64,000 nt of DNA from Myxocyprinus asiaticus (lineage: Eukaryota; Chordata; Actinopteri; Cypriniformes; Catostomidae). The translations under genes and the position numbers were made by a program. Below, piece by piece: positions 29,926 through 43,746 of this stretch (position 1 is the first letter of the stretch; every line of letters begins with the position of its first letter). The notes under the pieces were generated by a model, which worked only from the letters and a program-made list of their open reading frames with translations, made no database searches and was not told where the DNA came from. The stretch is taken from the NCBI RefSeq assembly GCF_019703515.2, contig NC_059347.1:19676001-19740000 (forward strand), read 5' to 3'.

Positions 29926-31437
29926 GTTTTGCAAGCGCTCCCTTCAGAGGAGGAAGACCCGGCCTTGTCGTTGCTATGTCCAGTTTGTGCCCTGCACATC
30001 TATCTGGACTGCACGCAGAGCTTTAGAGCAGCTCTTTGAATGCTTTGGAGGGCAGCAGAAGGGGAAAGCTGTCTCCAAAACAGAGGATGTCCCATTGGAT
30101 TGTGGATGCCATTTCTCCGGCTTACCAATCACAAGACCTGCCGTGCCCTTTGGGAGTCCGGGCGCAGTCCACCAGAGGTGTTGCGTCCTCCTGGGCACTG
30201 GCGAGGGGTGCCTCTCTAGCAGACATATGCAGAGCAGTGGGTTGGGCTACACCCAATACGTTTGTGAGGTTCTACAACCTGCGCATAGAACCGGTTTTGA
30301 CCTGAGTGTTATGGGGTAACAACATGTAGGCCAGGCAGCCAGTCAGGTGTATTGTTTGCACAGCGCCTTTCCCCTTTTAAGGTGATAATGTGCGCTATCT
30401 TGTCCTCAACAGTTCCCTGCAACTGGTGAACACTGGACACCTCTTTAATTCTTTAAGCACTATTCGGTGGCAAACTCAGCGGAGGAGTGACGGCGCCAGG
30501 CCCAGTACTCGTGGTATGCCCCTTTTCAGGTGAGCTCGTGTACTTGGGCTCAGTGCTCCATACATGGTGATTCCCCCCTCGGTAATCCCGTATGATGTGT
30601 TTCCACTGTTCGGTTTCCCCTCTGGTGAACACTGTGTTTCCCCTCGTCAGAGCTCTGCTCTGCCTCGGCCACTGTTGCTGTGTACCCTCTCCGTAGATAG
30701 GGCCCTCCCCAGTGGCATCATTCCATATTTGAACTTCCCTGTCGGTAAGTCCATGTGATGTATTCTCCACATGTTAACCTCCCTCTGGTAGGATGTGGTC
30801 TCCTTTCCTCCTGGAGAGGGAAGAGCACTTCTAACAGGTGCTCGGTGGGAAATTGCTTAATACAAAAATCGGGAAAGGCCACTGCCTGTAGCTTCCTCGG
30901 GTAAGTGCCTCCTCCCACCCTTATCAGGACCAGGGAGATGCCTTACCTTACTCACTGGAAGGTCACGACGTGGTCGAGCACTCAGTGCGAGGCACGCAGC
31001 AGCCTGCCCATGTCCGCTCCTCCATACCTCGCGACACGGTTTAGTGCCTGTGGCGTTTCGTATAGGAACCCCTAGTGTCACTACATTGACACAACGTCGA
31101 GTGAGTGACAGACAGGGAATGTCTTGGTTACTGATGTAACCCCTGTTCCCTGATGGAGGGAACGAGATGTTGTGTCCCTCCTGCCGCGGCACTGAACCGA
31201 CTGCTGACAAGGCCGGGACTCTCTCTCGGCTCCTCAGCACAACTCTGAATGAGTGGTGCACGCCATCTCCTTTTATACCCGTATGTCCAGGGTGGAGAGT
31301 GGCATGTAAATTCCACTCACCAATTTTCATTGGCCTTTTCTGAATAAAGCAAAGGTGATTTGGGCTCTCAAGAGCAAACCCCTAGTGTCACTACATCGAC
31401 ACAACCATCAAGGAACAGAGGTTACATCAGTAACCAA
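29926..31437 (+). mobile_element. DIRS retrotransposon, right half (recombinase end and terminal repeat)
   Basis: Begins within the tyrosine-recombinase coding region and runs through the terminal region. Motifs CCCTAGTGTCACTACATCGA and TTACTGATGTAACCCCTGTT occur in inverted relation at 31060-31160 and 31375-31437, as expected of DIRS inverted terminal and internal complementary repeats. It breaks the gypsy element between its leader and RNase H. Confidence 0.8.
29987..30305 (+). pseudogene. DIRS tyrosine recombinase, C-terminal part, frameshifted
   Basis: ARRALEQLFECFGGQQKGKAVSK is read from about 29987; a shift of one frame near 30075 then gives SHWIVDAISPAYQSQ and RAQSTRGVASSWALARGASLADICRAVGWATPNTFVRFY up to a stop at 30305. 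The last segment is the box II region of phage-type tyrosine recombinases: an R next to QSTR (the usual HxxR with His replaced by Gln) and the Tyr nucleophile in RFY. The enzyme integrates circular DIRS DNA. The frameshift and the His loss mean it is dead. Confidence 0.82.
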
Positions 31438-31439
31438 GA

Positions 31440-31743
31440 CGTTCAATTGCCTCACCTCTGACTTCTCTGTTGAAAGGAAAGCCCAAGAAACTCCTGTGGA
31501 CCGAGTCAGCTGCCCAGGCCTTTGATTGTCTTAAGAAAAGTTTCACTACTGACCCCATTCTATGTGCAACATCCCTTCCAGATCCTAACTGACCATAAGA
31601 ACTTGAGTACAGCTAAACATCTCAATCCAAGACAAGTGAGGTGGGTCCGGTTCTTCACCAGATTTAATTTATCGGTTACTTATCACCCTGGCAACAAGAA
31701 TGGTAAAGCTGATGCACTTTCCAGATTGCATGACACTCAGTAA
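31440..31743 (+). pseudogene. gypsy pol fragment: RT tail and RNase H
   Basis: [22 protein letters not shown] in one frame, then [25 protein letters not shown] and [15 protein letters not shown] in another, ending at a stop. These are the conserved end of the Ty3/gypsy RT connection and RNase H. Frameshifted. Confidence 0.85.
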
Positions 31744-31779
31744 AACAATCCCACATCTGACTTTATTCTCCCTCAAGCA

Positions 31780-32376
<597 letters not shown>

Positions 32377-32587
32377 GATCATAGACACTAGATGTCATGG
32401 AGACCAACTTTTCTTTCTAGTGGACTGTTAGGGGACGAGGAACATTCTTGGGTACTTGCTAAGGATATCCTGGACCCTTCATAATACGTGACTTCCATCG
32501 GGCTCATCCTGATCATCCACGCCCCTTACCAAGGTGCAGATCTAAAAGGAGATTAGTGCCAGGAAGCACTCGTAGGAGGGGGGATTC

Positions 32588-32969
32588 TGTAACATCTGAG
32601 CCTACACCTCACACTCCTCACCACCAGAGGTCACTATCTCCTGAGTTGAGTTGAACTCTGAGGTTCACTTCATGTTTTACTATATAAATAGCCTAGCTGC
32701 CCATGCTTGGATTGCGAAGTATTGCCAGTTATTCTGCCTTACCAAGCCTTGTATCCTATTATCTGTCTTTTGGATTATCTTGGCCCTGCTCTTGTCTCTT
32801 GGATTATGTATTTGCCTTTGTGATTCTGTTTTAGATTCCTGGTTTTCAAATGTTTATCTGTTTTTTTTTTGTTTGTTTTTTTTTTTTTTTTTGCCTCTTG
32901 GATTACCCTCTGTTTAATAAAACTCTGCAAATGGATCATCCTCAGCCTTCTTCATCTGATAGTTTACTT
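32588..32969 (+). repeat. 3' LTR of the gypsy element
   Basis: Same sequence as the LTR at 29480, with many substitutions and an expanded T-run (about 32862-32892). It encodes the same TATAAATA and AATAAAACTC signals. Confidence 0.88.
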
Positions 32970-33437
32970 GTCATTAATTTTCATTCATTTTATGATCGTT
33001 TTATGTTGATTTTATGGTCATTAATGTTCATAATGTAGCTATTGTTTTATGTACTTAAAATGAACTTGATGTCTCAGTGTTTTCAATTATACACTTTGGC
33101 CATGTACTTTCATTGCTGCTAGATTTCATGTTTATTTCATTAATGTAATGTTTAATGCACTTTTTAAAAATGTCATAGGAGCTCTTTTTTTAGGCCCTTT
33201 TTGTTAGCAATAAAGAATGGAATACATTGTCCTCCTCTTTGAACTTTTATGTTAAAATGATTATCCTACTCAAATGCATGTGACATAAAATACAATTAGG
33301 CTGAAAATAATCCAAAAGTAATCAGATTAGATTACCCCAAATATTTAATCTACAAGATTGTTACTGATTGCATTTTCTGTCATGTAATCAGTACCAGATT
33401 ATAATTCACAAGTAATCCACCTAGCAGTGGTTGTCAT

Positions 33438-34490
33438 AAATGGGAACCTGCCTTAATAAATAGGTTTTCAGCTTAATTTAAACAGTATAAAATTATGAAG
33501 CCCAAAACAATTTACGAAACCGCAAAAATGTGAAAGGTAAGTATGTTAATGACAAAGTGGGTGGTTAAAACAACAATGCAGATGGATGGTGCATACTTTC
33601 CAAGAAAAAGCAGCATCTCTAAAAAATTTATTCACCTGACACTTGGTGCTAGTTAAACGTTTCTCAAAAGTACCTTTCAAAAAACTAGTCTACTGGGGCA
33701 ATACAATAGTGCTGCACTGTTAGTGATAAACATGTTCATGTACCATGGTATTTACAAAGAATACTTCAAAGAAGTTTTTTTTTTTGTTTTTTTTTTTTTT
33801 ATGGTAATAGCGTGGTGCATAAAGTTCTTTTGTGAAGTACTGTTTTTATACTGTTTTGGTTGGAAAATGTCTTTACCTGCAGTAGTCATGGTTCACAAGC
33901 TGCATATATGTTTTAGTTGAGCTTAATAAACTTAATAAATAGTATCATTTGATTGTAGGTTAATATCCACTTCATCCAGCACTCTTTTTGTTCTTTGTAT
34001 TCTAAAGTATCCCATCGCTCTTACTGAATGAGAGAGGCTCCAAGCGATTCAGTCTGTGTGTGAATTGTCCAAATGATTCATACTGAATCGCATACTTATT
34101 CAGACCGTATAGCTTAGCCTTACCCGTTTGGTTGATTAACTGAAAAGGACTGATTTAGAACTTCCGGTTTATGAATGAATGTATCTCTTTAGTCATTAAT
34201 TTGCAAATCGGGCATCGGTTCTAATGAAACCTTTCCACCTTAGTTCAGCAGTGTAAATCTAGCAAACGTTTTTATGTAAAAAAAAATTAATAACATTTAC
34301 AATATCATTTTTTGTGTTTATTACCCTGCCATTATTTAATAAAAAACAAACTAGTCAATACTGTTGCGATGGGGTTTGACTATAAATGTGGTGGCTTTAT
34401 CTCTTCTGACTGCTGTTTTTCTCTTTCGGAAAGTCGTGGAAAGTATAAGGATTTTTTTATTTTGTTGTTGGAGCAAATAGGAACAAAAAA
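33438..34490. other. Intergenic DNA
   Basis: AT-rich, with a T-run near 33775-33800. No gene or complete element recognised. Confidence 0.5.
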
Positions 34491-36575
34491 CGTCTCCAGT
34501 TACGCATGTAGCCTCAGTTCCCTATCTGTCACTCACTCAATGTTGTGTCGATGTAGTGACACTAGGGGTCACTCTTGGGAGCCAGAGACACCTCTGGTCT
34601 TTGATAAAAGGCCAATGAAAATTGGCGAGTGGTATTTGCATGCCACTCCCCCGGACATACGGTTATAAAAGGAGCTGGTATGCAACCACTCATTCAGATA
34701 TTCTCTTCGGAGCCGAAAGGTCATGCTCACTGAGCTGAATTCCCACGACTGTTCATTCACCTCTGCTGGATCTGATGGCGCATTTCAGCGGCTTCTTCCT
34801 CCTCTGCACTGGTGCACTGCAGAGAATGTCCCTGGACGCTTCGGCAGAAATAAGAGTGTATTTCTCTAAAAGAGTATATTTCTCTAAAAGAGCGGCACAC
34901 AAGGTCTTTTTAAAGGTGCCTTTTCTTTGTGTGTTATTCCTGGTTGCGCTCGTTATCTCTCGCCTTCTGACGGTCACGATCACTGTCTTTCGTGTCTAGG
35001 CACTGCTCACGCAGAAACAGCGTTCGTGGATGGTCCTGTACTCATTGCGAGGACATGTCCATGGCAACGATGCGGTCGCGGCTCGCCTTTGTAAGAAAGT
35101 AAGCCACCCCAGAGGCTCCCCGCCTCGGTCCTTTTACCCACGGTATGAGGCCAGCGCGGCTTGCACTGGGGGCGATTTGGGGACCCCAATGGGACCGCCT
35201 CCACCAGGTATACCCCCGTGGACCTCCCATTCCCCAGCACACTCGTCTGCCCCGATCGGGCTTCCGGATGAGACCGCCGGCTCGTCTCACGGCGAGTTCG
35301 ACCTCTTATTTGGAGCCCGCGAAAGTGATGAGCTCTGGAGCGCAGCATCGGAGAGCAGGCTCGTCCAGTTGGACGTGGAAGACTCAGCTGGGCTCCTCCC
35401 TACGGGGACGATTGCCCAGTCACAGGCTGATGCGGAGATGACGACATGCTTTCCCAGACAACCGCGAGCGTTGGCTAAAGTGTAACCCTCCGTTCGTCCC
35501 TGAACCCTCGTGGCTCGATGATTGGTTCCTGGGCTCGCGGCACCGCTCAAAGCCACACCCTTCCCCCGTTCCTTTCTTCCCAGAAGTGCATGAAGAGCTG
35601 ACAAGGTCGTGGGAGGCACTTTTTACTGCCCGGTCCCGATCTTTTCAGCTTCCCCACCCTCACTACCCTTGATGGTGGGGCGGCCAAGGGCTATTCGGCA
35701 ATCCCCTGGTGGATAAAGGCGCTAGCAGTGCACCTATGCCCACAGAGCACCGCCACCTGGCGTGGGTGCCCAAAGCCCCCGTCCAAGGCCTGTAGGTTTA
35801 CGTTGTCTCTGACGGCCAAGGCCTACGGTGCCGCTGGACAAGCCGCCTCTGCCCTGCACGCCATGGCTCTCCTGCAAGTCCGCCAAGGCGCTAAAGGAAC
35901 TGCACGAGGGTAGTTCTGCCCTGGGATTGATGCAGGAACTGCGCTCGGTGACCGACCTTGCTCTCCAAGCGACGGAGGTCACGGCGCGGTCTCTCAGGCG
36001 GACGATGTCCATATTAGTGGTCCAGGAGTTCCACCTTTGGCTCAACCTGGTTGAGATGGGTGAGGCCGACAGGACACGGTTCCTTGCTGCCCCCATCTCC
36101 CAGGCTGGCCTATTCGGCAACACCGTCAAGGACTTTGCCCAGCAGTTCTTGACTGTGGAGCAGCAAACGGAGGCTATCCGGCATATCCTGTCCCAGTGTG
36201 GCTCAAGATCCCACACCCCGTCTGTTCGTTGCCAAGGGCATCCCCCTGCAGTGACTGCACCAGCTCCGCCGCAGCCCGCCCCTTCGGCTCGGCCCCAGAG
36301 TGGAGCCCACCGCAGGAAGCAGACGCCACCCGTCTCGCGGCCACCAAGAACCCGTGAAAGGCTTCAAAGCGCCCTTGAGACAGGCGACCCAGGGAAGAAG
36401 AAACCCGCTGCTCTGGAGCTGGTAAGCAGACCTCTCCATCCCCGGTCGAAGGCCGGAAGGAGAATCTTTTTGTTACCTTTGCATTTAATTGCGCTGCGTG
36501 CCCAAGTGGCTGCAGTACTCAAGAGTTCAGCAAGAGCAGTTGCATCTGAAAACACTGGAAAAGCCCACTGCTAAT
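34491..36575 (+). mobile_element. DIRS retrotransposon, left half
   Basis: The terminal region 34491-34700 carries TGTCGATGTAGTGACACTAG and the ACGGTTATAAAAGGAG promoter-like motif. It is the inverse of the terminal region of the right half at 31260-31437. It is followed by the gag-like ORF region and stops near 36,575 without RT or recombinase. Confidence 0.8.
34775..36574 (+). pseudogene. DIRS ORF1 (gag-like), broken
   Basis: Fragments lie in several frames. The clearest is 35828-36574, with LKELHEGSSALGLMQELRSV, VVQEFHLWLNLVEM, DRTRFLAAPISQAGLFG and FAQQFLTVEQQTEAIRHIL: the conserved core of fish DIRS ORF1, believed to be the nucleocapsid-like protein. Upstream 35030-35485 holds the Ser/Asp-rich N-terminal region. 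GC content is visibly higher than in the flanks. Confidence 0.8.
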
Positions 36576-37924
36576 ATTAGGGCCATTTAACACTGACATG
36601 ATTGTTAATTCGTGGAAAATGTGGGGCAGTTCTACACACTGTTTGTGCACCTAAAACCCTGATGCGTCCATGTGTTATCGTTTAAAAAAAAAAAAAAAGG
36701 TATCATACAAATGTATTTAGTACTACCTTGAAGAAGCTATTTGACAACAGATACTATCATAAATTCCACAAGACAAAATGGTAACTGAATTTAAATAAAT
36801 TATCCAGTTCTAAAGGTTACATTCCCTTGGTTCTATAAGGATTAGTCCACCCACAAATGAAAATTCAGGCATTGTTTACTCACCCCTGTGTTATTATAAC
36901 TTCATATGATTTTCTTTATTTTTCTTAACGCAAAGGGAGAAATTGTGAAAAATAAATAAATAAATAAATGTGCTCAATGATGTCACACAATGGCAGTTTA
37001 TGGTGACCACTTCTTCAAGCTTCAAAAGAATGCAAAAGTATAATTCAGAAGCCTAACAAATTGTTGTATGCGACTCGTGTCTTGTTATGAAGTAATGCGA
37101 AAAGGTTTGGTAAGAAACAAACTGAAATCTGATGTATTATTAAGAGAAACTCTTCACCGACCGTTGATCTCCTCTGCATGTTCATGAGACAGACTGCACA
37201 TGAGCTTTAGAGCTACTGGCATGAGAGCAAACCCTTTAATATGGCATGTTGGTTTCTCTATGATTAATGACTGTTTGTGAAATAATTGTTCATGAGTCCC
37301 TGCTTTGTCCTGAGCTGTGAAGCTGCCCCTTTTCTTAAGAAAAATACTGTACATTCTTTGGTTTCCCAGCATCTTCTGCACATTTGAGTTCCTCCCAACA
37401 GTGGCTAAATGATACAGACATCCAGCTTTTGACACTTAGGACAATTGATGCACATATACACAACTATTACAAAAGGTACAAACATTAATTGATGCTCGAG
37501 AAGGCAACACAAGAACCAAGGGGATGCAAACTTTTGAACAGGATGATTTGTGCAAATTACGGTACATTTTGTGTAATGTAGCTTTTAAAGGGAAGTACTA
37601 CATAAAATGTATAATCTTTTATCTCTTATATTTGCATACATTCTGAAAGGGGTGAGAACTTATAGGCCTAAAACAAAAGGGGTATGCAAACTTCTGCAAT
37701 ATATAGTTTGTGAAAATGTATATTTTATTTTATATTTTGTTTTTCACTATTTAACCACATTTTTGCTTTTTAATTTACAAATTCCACGTAGCCTATTCTA
37801 TCCATATAATTTCATATTGCATGTGTAATTATGTGTAGACTTGTCATGTCAGGTACACATTTTAAAACAAAATTCACAACATTGGAACCTAAAATTAAAA
37901 ATACAATCCACACATCTCAACATG
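36576..37924. other. Intergenic DNA
   Basis: Contains a partial GGATTAGTCCACCC-type MITE end (36837-36920) and an (AAAT)n run near 36950. No gene recognised. Confidence 0.5.
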
Positions 37925-38573
37925 TAAAGGAATGTTCCGGGTTCAATACAAGTTAGTCTCAATCAACAGCATTTGTGGCATAATACTGATTATCACAAAA
38001 ATTTATTTAGACTCATTTCTCCTTTTCTTTAAAAAAAGCAAAAATCTGTGTTACAGTGAAGCACTTGCAATGTAAGTGAATGGGGAAAGTGAAAGTGAAT
38101 GTGGCCCAATTTTAGAAGGTTTAAACAAAGAAATGTGAAGCTTATAATTTTATAAAAGCAATTGCACTAATTCTTCTGTTAAAACACATATTATTTGAGC
38201 TGTAACGTTGTTTAAATCGCCATTTTTACAGCTGTTTAGTGTTTGTTGGCATTACATCGTCATGGCAAAGAAAATGTAAAATTGGATATAACTTTACACA
38301 GAAAAGGTTAGTAAGTGATTTTATCGCACTAAAATCATGTTTACACACATATCATTTGTCTTGTGGCTATACTTTTGAAAAAGTGAGTATTTTAATGTTC
38401 ACAAATTGGCCTCCATTCACTTCCATTTTATGTTCCTCATTGTAACCCAGATTTTTGCTTTTTTTTAAAGGAAAGGAGGGATGAGTCAAAATGTATTTTT
38501 GTGGCAATCAACATTATGCCACAAATGTTGTCGTTTGAGCTTAACTTGTATTGAACCCAGAATATTCCTTTAA
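37925..38573. mobile_element. Inverted-repeat MITE, GGAATGTTCCGGGTTCAATA ends
   Basis: TAAAGGAATGTTCCGGGTTC at the left and the inverse GAACCCAGAATATTCCTTTA at the right. The arms continue through ATACAAGTTA and ACAGCATTTGTGGCATAAT in inverted copies. About 650 bp, no ORF. Confidence 0.78.
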
Positions 38574-39440
38574 GTGCTTGTACTATGTAAAAAGTGCAGT
38601 TTAGCTGTCTGAATGTGACACTTGTCTGATTTACCTCCGTGCTCATGGGGAAAATGAACATTCAGAAAACACCTGCTTACATTTTCACGTGTTGCACGAA
38701 GACATGGATCGGCTTCTTTCAGCTCATTGTTGAAAATGCATTTTTGCATTATTTTGGGCATTTGCAATGACTGACAGGACGACAGAGAGTGCATGATGAC
38801 ATTGCCATGGTGAGCAGACACAATTTAGCTGATTTGGTGAAGACTAGAATGAATGTATCATCAAATCAACGTGCGACGCAACAAAATTTATTTTCTTCTC
38901 TGCAAACGATACCAGAGACAATAATAAGGACAATGAGGAGATTTAATTTAAGAAGAAACAAAATCAGTGACCCTACCAAAAACCAGGACTATACTGTGTA
39001 ATAAACCGAGAAGTCTGGTCACCAAATCTATAATTAAATTATAAACAAAACATTTCACTGCCCAAAATAACTTCATATTTCATTGTGCATATTAAGGTGG
39101 AAAAAACTGTAAAATAACATATTTTAAGCAGCTCGTCAATGCTTTTAAATTAGAAAAACAATAAATAGGTGTTGTTTATCTGTTTTTCAGAGTTGCAGTC
39201 TGCTTTAGCAATAACAATTGTTTCCCCTACAATTAAAAAAGTTACGGATAATTCATCAAGGACCAGTTTAAACTGACAACACTGTGTGGACCACAAGAGA
39301 CTATACAGATGCCTATATGTGTGGATACATTACACCTAAAAAGACTTAATAGCCCAATATTGATAAAATTTTCTGAATTTTTATTTTGATATATTGTTTT
39401 AGTAAACTGTGAGAGAAATAATGTGGGTGACTTGACTTAA
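38574..39440. other. Intergenic DNA
   Basis: AT-rich. A 70-codon ORF at 38789-39001 has no recognisable motif. Confidence 0.45.
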
Positions 39441-39448
39441 TGAAGTTC

Positions 39449-39709
39449 TTAACCATGACGAAACCACGATGCGAGCATCATCTTAGCTGCACAAACACCG
39501 TGTGCGATTTTACCAGTTGTCAGGTCCTGTGCCGTGAGAAACTGCCTTGAAGTTTCTAGTACATTGGCTAAATACCTGTCTTTATGTGTTCGTCGTGCCA
39601 GCCACCTCGGTAATCGATGTAATATAGCAGTCTCCGTAGTAACATTCAAGCATATTGGTTGACTGAGTGTGCCACTCTGCAGGTGTGTTTGCTCAACATG
39701 GTGAAACAA
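39449..39709 (-). pseudogene. Unassigned retroviral tail, copy 1
   Basis: An 86-codon ORF directly downstream of the pol linker (LPRWLARRTHKDRYLANVLE... region). Position suggests the integrase start or rearranged 3' sequence; I see no diagnostic motif. Confidence 0.35.
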
Positions 39710-39797
39710 ACTCTGGCTACGTCTATGACATCAGGGTGCTACAACTGCTTGCAGACAGAGTGTTCGTTATTTGTATTTATTTATTTTGTTCATTGCA

Positions 39798-40273
39798 TCA
39801 CAAATCAAATGCCATGGACTCATACTCAAGTCCGAGTCTGTACCACAACTCTAGTATATTGTTTGGACCATACCACACCCCGTTTTTCAACACACAACCA
39901 TTCTTTTTCCATTTATTTTTCTCCTCCAGCGTAGCTCTCTTCTGAAGCTCAGACAAATCTGCATGTGGTGTGTGTACACAAACAGACACTTTGGCTGGTA
40001 TCAAAACAGCATTCAACAGCTGGGTTTGCCAGTCGATGTTAGAAAGTCTCTTTGTTTCCAAATTGCCCCAAAATCATGTAATACCCCGAATGCATATCTG
40101 CTGTCAGTGTAAATGTTAGCCATCTTATCCGTTTGTGTATTTGTATGCAGCTATCAGAGCTATTAATTATGCAGCTTGCGCAGACATGTGAGATGGCAAT
40201 GGTTGTGCTACAATTGTGTCATGTAAAGTTACTACGGCAAACCCTACTCTAGTTTTACCAGTGGCTGGGTCTC
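39798..40273 (-). pseudogene. Retroviral RNase H tail and pol linker, copy 1
   Basis: Continues the interrupted RNase [27 protein letters not shown], then RATLEEKNKWKKNGCVLKNGVWYGP, the linker before integrase in this retrovirus group. Several stops. Confidence 0.7.
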
Positions 40274-40824
40274 GGTAACACTTTATTTTGATGGTCCCAA
40301 ATAGATATTTAACTGACTATAAGTGACTTATCAACTGACTTGCTATAGCTAGTAAACAGTGTTTCAACAAACATTCAGTAGACTTTCAATAGCCTGTATA
40401 TAGATCTTTATTAATTACCTTTTAATGAACTGATGTTCTCAACAATAATGTAAAATCAAATCAAATCACTTTTATTGTCACACCACCATATACACAAGTG
40501 CAATAGTGTGTGAAATTCTTGGGTGCAGTTCTGAGCAACATAGCTGTCATGACAGTGATGAGACATATACCAATCTGCAATAAACATCAAATTTACACAA
40601 CACAATTTAAAATCTAATATACACATAATTACAGAAAACACAGTATACAATAATAACATACAATGTACATTATACAATACACACAATATAGAATACACAT
40701 TATACAATAAAAAATAGTATATATAGTATATATAAAATGGACAGTAGGTTGTATTGTACTGTATTGACATTCAGGCTGTCAGTTGATAGTCAGTTGCCAG
40801 TGTGTTGTTAAGAGAGAATATAAT

Positions 40825-42646
40825 TTATGACAGTCCAGTGTGAGATAATAACATTAATAAAGTGCAGTGCTGATGTATATTGATCGTGAGAGATGAAGAG
40901 TTCAAAAGTCTGATTGCTTGGGGGAAGAAGCTGTCATAAAGTCGGCTGGTGCGGGTCCTGATGCTGCGATACCACCTGCCTGATGGTAGCAGTGAGAGCA
41001 GCCCATGGTTCGGGTGGCTGGAGTCTCTGATGATCCTCTGAGCTTTTTTCACACACCGCCTGGTATATATGTCCTGGAGGGAGGGAAGCTCACCTCCGAT
41101 GATGTGTCTGGCAATTCGCACCACCCCTTGCAGGGCTTTGCGGTTGTGGGTGGTGCAATTGCCATGCCAGGCAGAGATGCAGCCAGTCAGGATGCTCTCT
41201 ACAGTGCTGGTGTAGAACCGTGTGAGGATGTGGCGGTTCATTCCTCAGCCATCTCAGGAAGAAGAGGCGCTGATGAGCCTTCTTCACAATGGCCTCAGTG
41301 TGGACAGACCATGTGAGTTCCTCAGTGATGTGGACACCCAGGAACTTGAAGCTGCTGACTCTCTCCACTGGTGCTCCATTGATGGTGATGGGGCTGTGTT
41401 CTCTTTCTCTTCTCCTGAAGTCCACCACAAGCTCCTTTGTCTTACTGACATTGAGGGAGATGTTGTGCTTCTGACACCAGCATGTCAGAGTGTGCACCTC
41501 CTCTCTGTAGGCTGTTTCATCATTGTCAGTGATCAGACCTACCACCGTCATATCATCAGCAAACTTAATGATGGCATTGGAGCTATGTGTTGCCACACAG
41601 TAATGTGTGTACAGGGAATACAGGAGTGAGCTAAGATCACAGCCCTGCGGGGCTCCAGTGTTGAAGGTCAGTGATGAGGAGATGTTACTGCCCATTCTAA
41701 CCACCTGGCGTCTGCTTGACAGGAAGTCCAGGATCCAGCTGCACAGCGAGCTGTTTAAGCCCAGAGCCCGGAGTTTCTCATCAAGCTTGGAGGGCACTAT
41801 GGTGTTGAATGCTGAGCTGTAGTCTACAAACAGCATTCTCACATAAGTGTTCCTTTTTTCCAGGTGGGAGAGAGCAGTGTGTATTGTAGATGCAATGGCA
41901 TCATCAGTGGAGCGGTTGTTGCGGTAAGCAAAGTGCAATGGGTCCAGTGATGGAGGCAGCACAGAGCAGATGTAATCTCTGATTAGTCTCTCAAAGCATT
42001 TGCTGATGATGGGGGTCAGAGCAACAGGACGCCAGTCATTTAAGCAAGTGATTATGGATTGCTTTGGTACAGGCACAGTGGTGGATGTTTTAAAGCATGT
42101 GGGGACTACAGACAAGGAGAGGGAAAGGTTGAAAATGTCCGTAAAAACACCAGCCAGTTGGTTTGTGCATGTTCTGATGACGCGGCCCGGAATGCCATCT
42201 GGACCCGCGGCTTTACGGATATTCACCCGTCGGAAGGATCGGGTTACATCCGCTACAGAGACGTAGAGTGGATTAACCTCTGTAGCTTCGGCCACGAGAG
42301 CTCTCTCTGCGAGGGCTGTGTTATTTCCCTCGAACCGTGCATAAAAAGTATTTAGCTCATCCGGGAGAGAGGCAGCGGTGTTCACAGCAGAGTTTTTATT
42401 CCCTATAAAGTCTGTTATGATATTAATTCCCTGACACATGCTTCTAGAGTTGGTGGTGTTAAACTGTCCTTCAATCTTGTTCCTGTACTGGCATTTTGCT
42501 GCTCCTTCGGAGGGCATAACTGGCTTGTTTATGTTCCTCCACGTTCCCGGAATTAAAAGTGGTGCAGTTAAGTGCTGCGCGAACATTGCTATTAATCCAA
42601 GATTTCTGGTTCGGGTAGATCCGTATTGTTTTGGACGGAACAACAT
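40825..42646 (-). pseudogene. LINE reverse transcriptase and C-terminal region
   Basis: Over 500 codons are open from 42646. Landmarks: [64 protein letters not shown] (first Asp), GAPQGCDLSSLLYSLYTH and FADD at 41552-41563 (catalytic pair), then FKFLGVHITEELTW. A frameshift near 41235 moves the C-terminal region (YTSTVESILTGCISAWHGN) to the frame of 41241-40825. The long open frame suggests it is younger than the retrovirus around it. Confidence 0.9.
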
Positions 42647-43746
42647 CCTCTATGCACTTTCTGATGAAACAAGTTACGCTATCAGCGTAAATCTCGATGT
42701 CGTCATCAGAGGCGGACCGGAACATCTCCCAGTCTGCGTGATCAAAACAGTCTTGTAGCATAGAGTCTGATTGATCCGACCAACACTGGATTGTTCTGAG
42801 GGTGGGTGTTTCCTGTTTCAGTTTCTGCCTGTAAGCGGGCAGAAGCAAAATGGAAGAGTGGTCCGATTTGCCAAATGGTGGGCAGGGGAGGGATTTGTAG
42901 CCATCCCGGAAGGGAGAGTAGCAATGGTCCAAAACCATTGGTGTTAAAACTGATGTGTTGGTGGTATTTTGGTGCAACTGATTTAAAATTGACTTTGTTA
43001 AAGTCCCTGGTCACAATGAACACAGCCTCAGGGTGCATGGTTTCCTGCTTGCTTATAATCCCATACAGTTCCTTGAGTGCCCGGTCTGTGTCGGCTTGTG
43101 GTGGGATGTACACAGCTGTGATAATGACCGCTGTGAATTCCTTCGGTAGCCAGAATGGTTGACACAGAAGCATGAGAAATTCCAGATCAGGAGAGCAGAA
43201 AGACTTGATAGGATGTACGTTCCTCTGATCACACCAGGATTTGTTGATCATAAAACATACACCACCACCTCTGCTTTTATCTGAGAGGTCTTTCGCTCTG
43301 TCCACTCGGTGCATGGAGAACCCTGTGGGTTCAATTGCTGAATCTGGAATCTCCACAGACATCCAAGTTTCTATAAGGCAGATAATGCAGCAGTCCTTCG
43401 TCTCTCGTTGGAAACAGATCCGTGCTCTCAGCTCGCAGAACATGTTGTCCAGAGACTGAACATTTGCCAGTAGAATACTGGGTAGCGGGGGTCGATTTGC
43501 GCGACATCTTACTCTGATGAGAATGCCGGCTCTGTTTCCCCTTTTCCTTCTGCGTTTCCGCGGCCGGGCAGCCCAGACAAAGGGCTCTGCTGGTGTGTTT
43601 GTAAACAGCGGGTCGGCATTGAGGAATTTGAAGTCTGTTTTATGGTGTGTAATTGCAGAACCAATGTCCAAAAGTGTTTGTCTGTCATAGACAATAAGGC
43701 AGACAACATCCAAGACAAAAAAACATAAGAATTGTAAACAAAACAA
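42471..43746 (-). pseudogene. LINE endonuclease domain
   Basis: ILLANVQSLDNM, CLIETWM, GGGVCFMINKSWC, ITAVYIPPQAD and FIVTRDFNKVNF follow the order of apurinic-type LINE endonucleases, and SDHSSILL (about 42865) is the final catalytic His region after a frameshift. The usual GDFN is RDFN here. The domain nicks target DNA to prime reverse transcription. This copy is broken. Confidence 0.83.

Noticed and set aside
34312..34668. 118-codon plus-strand ORF
   Set aside because: It runs from AT-rich flank into the DIRS terminal repeat; it has no domain.
41005..41629. Plus-strand ORFs opposite the LINE RT
   Set aside because: They are antisense shadows of a clear minus-strand reverse transcriptase.
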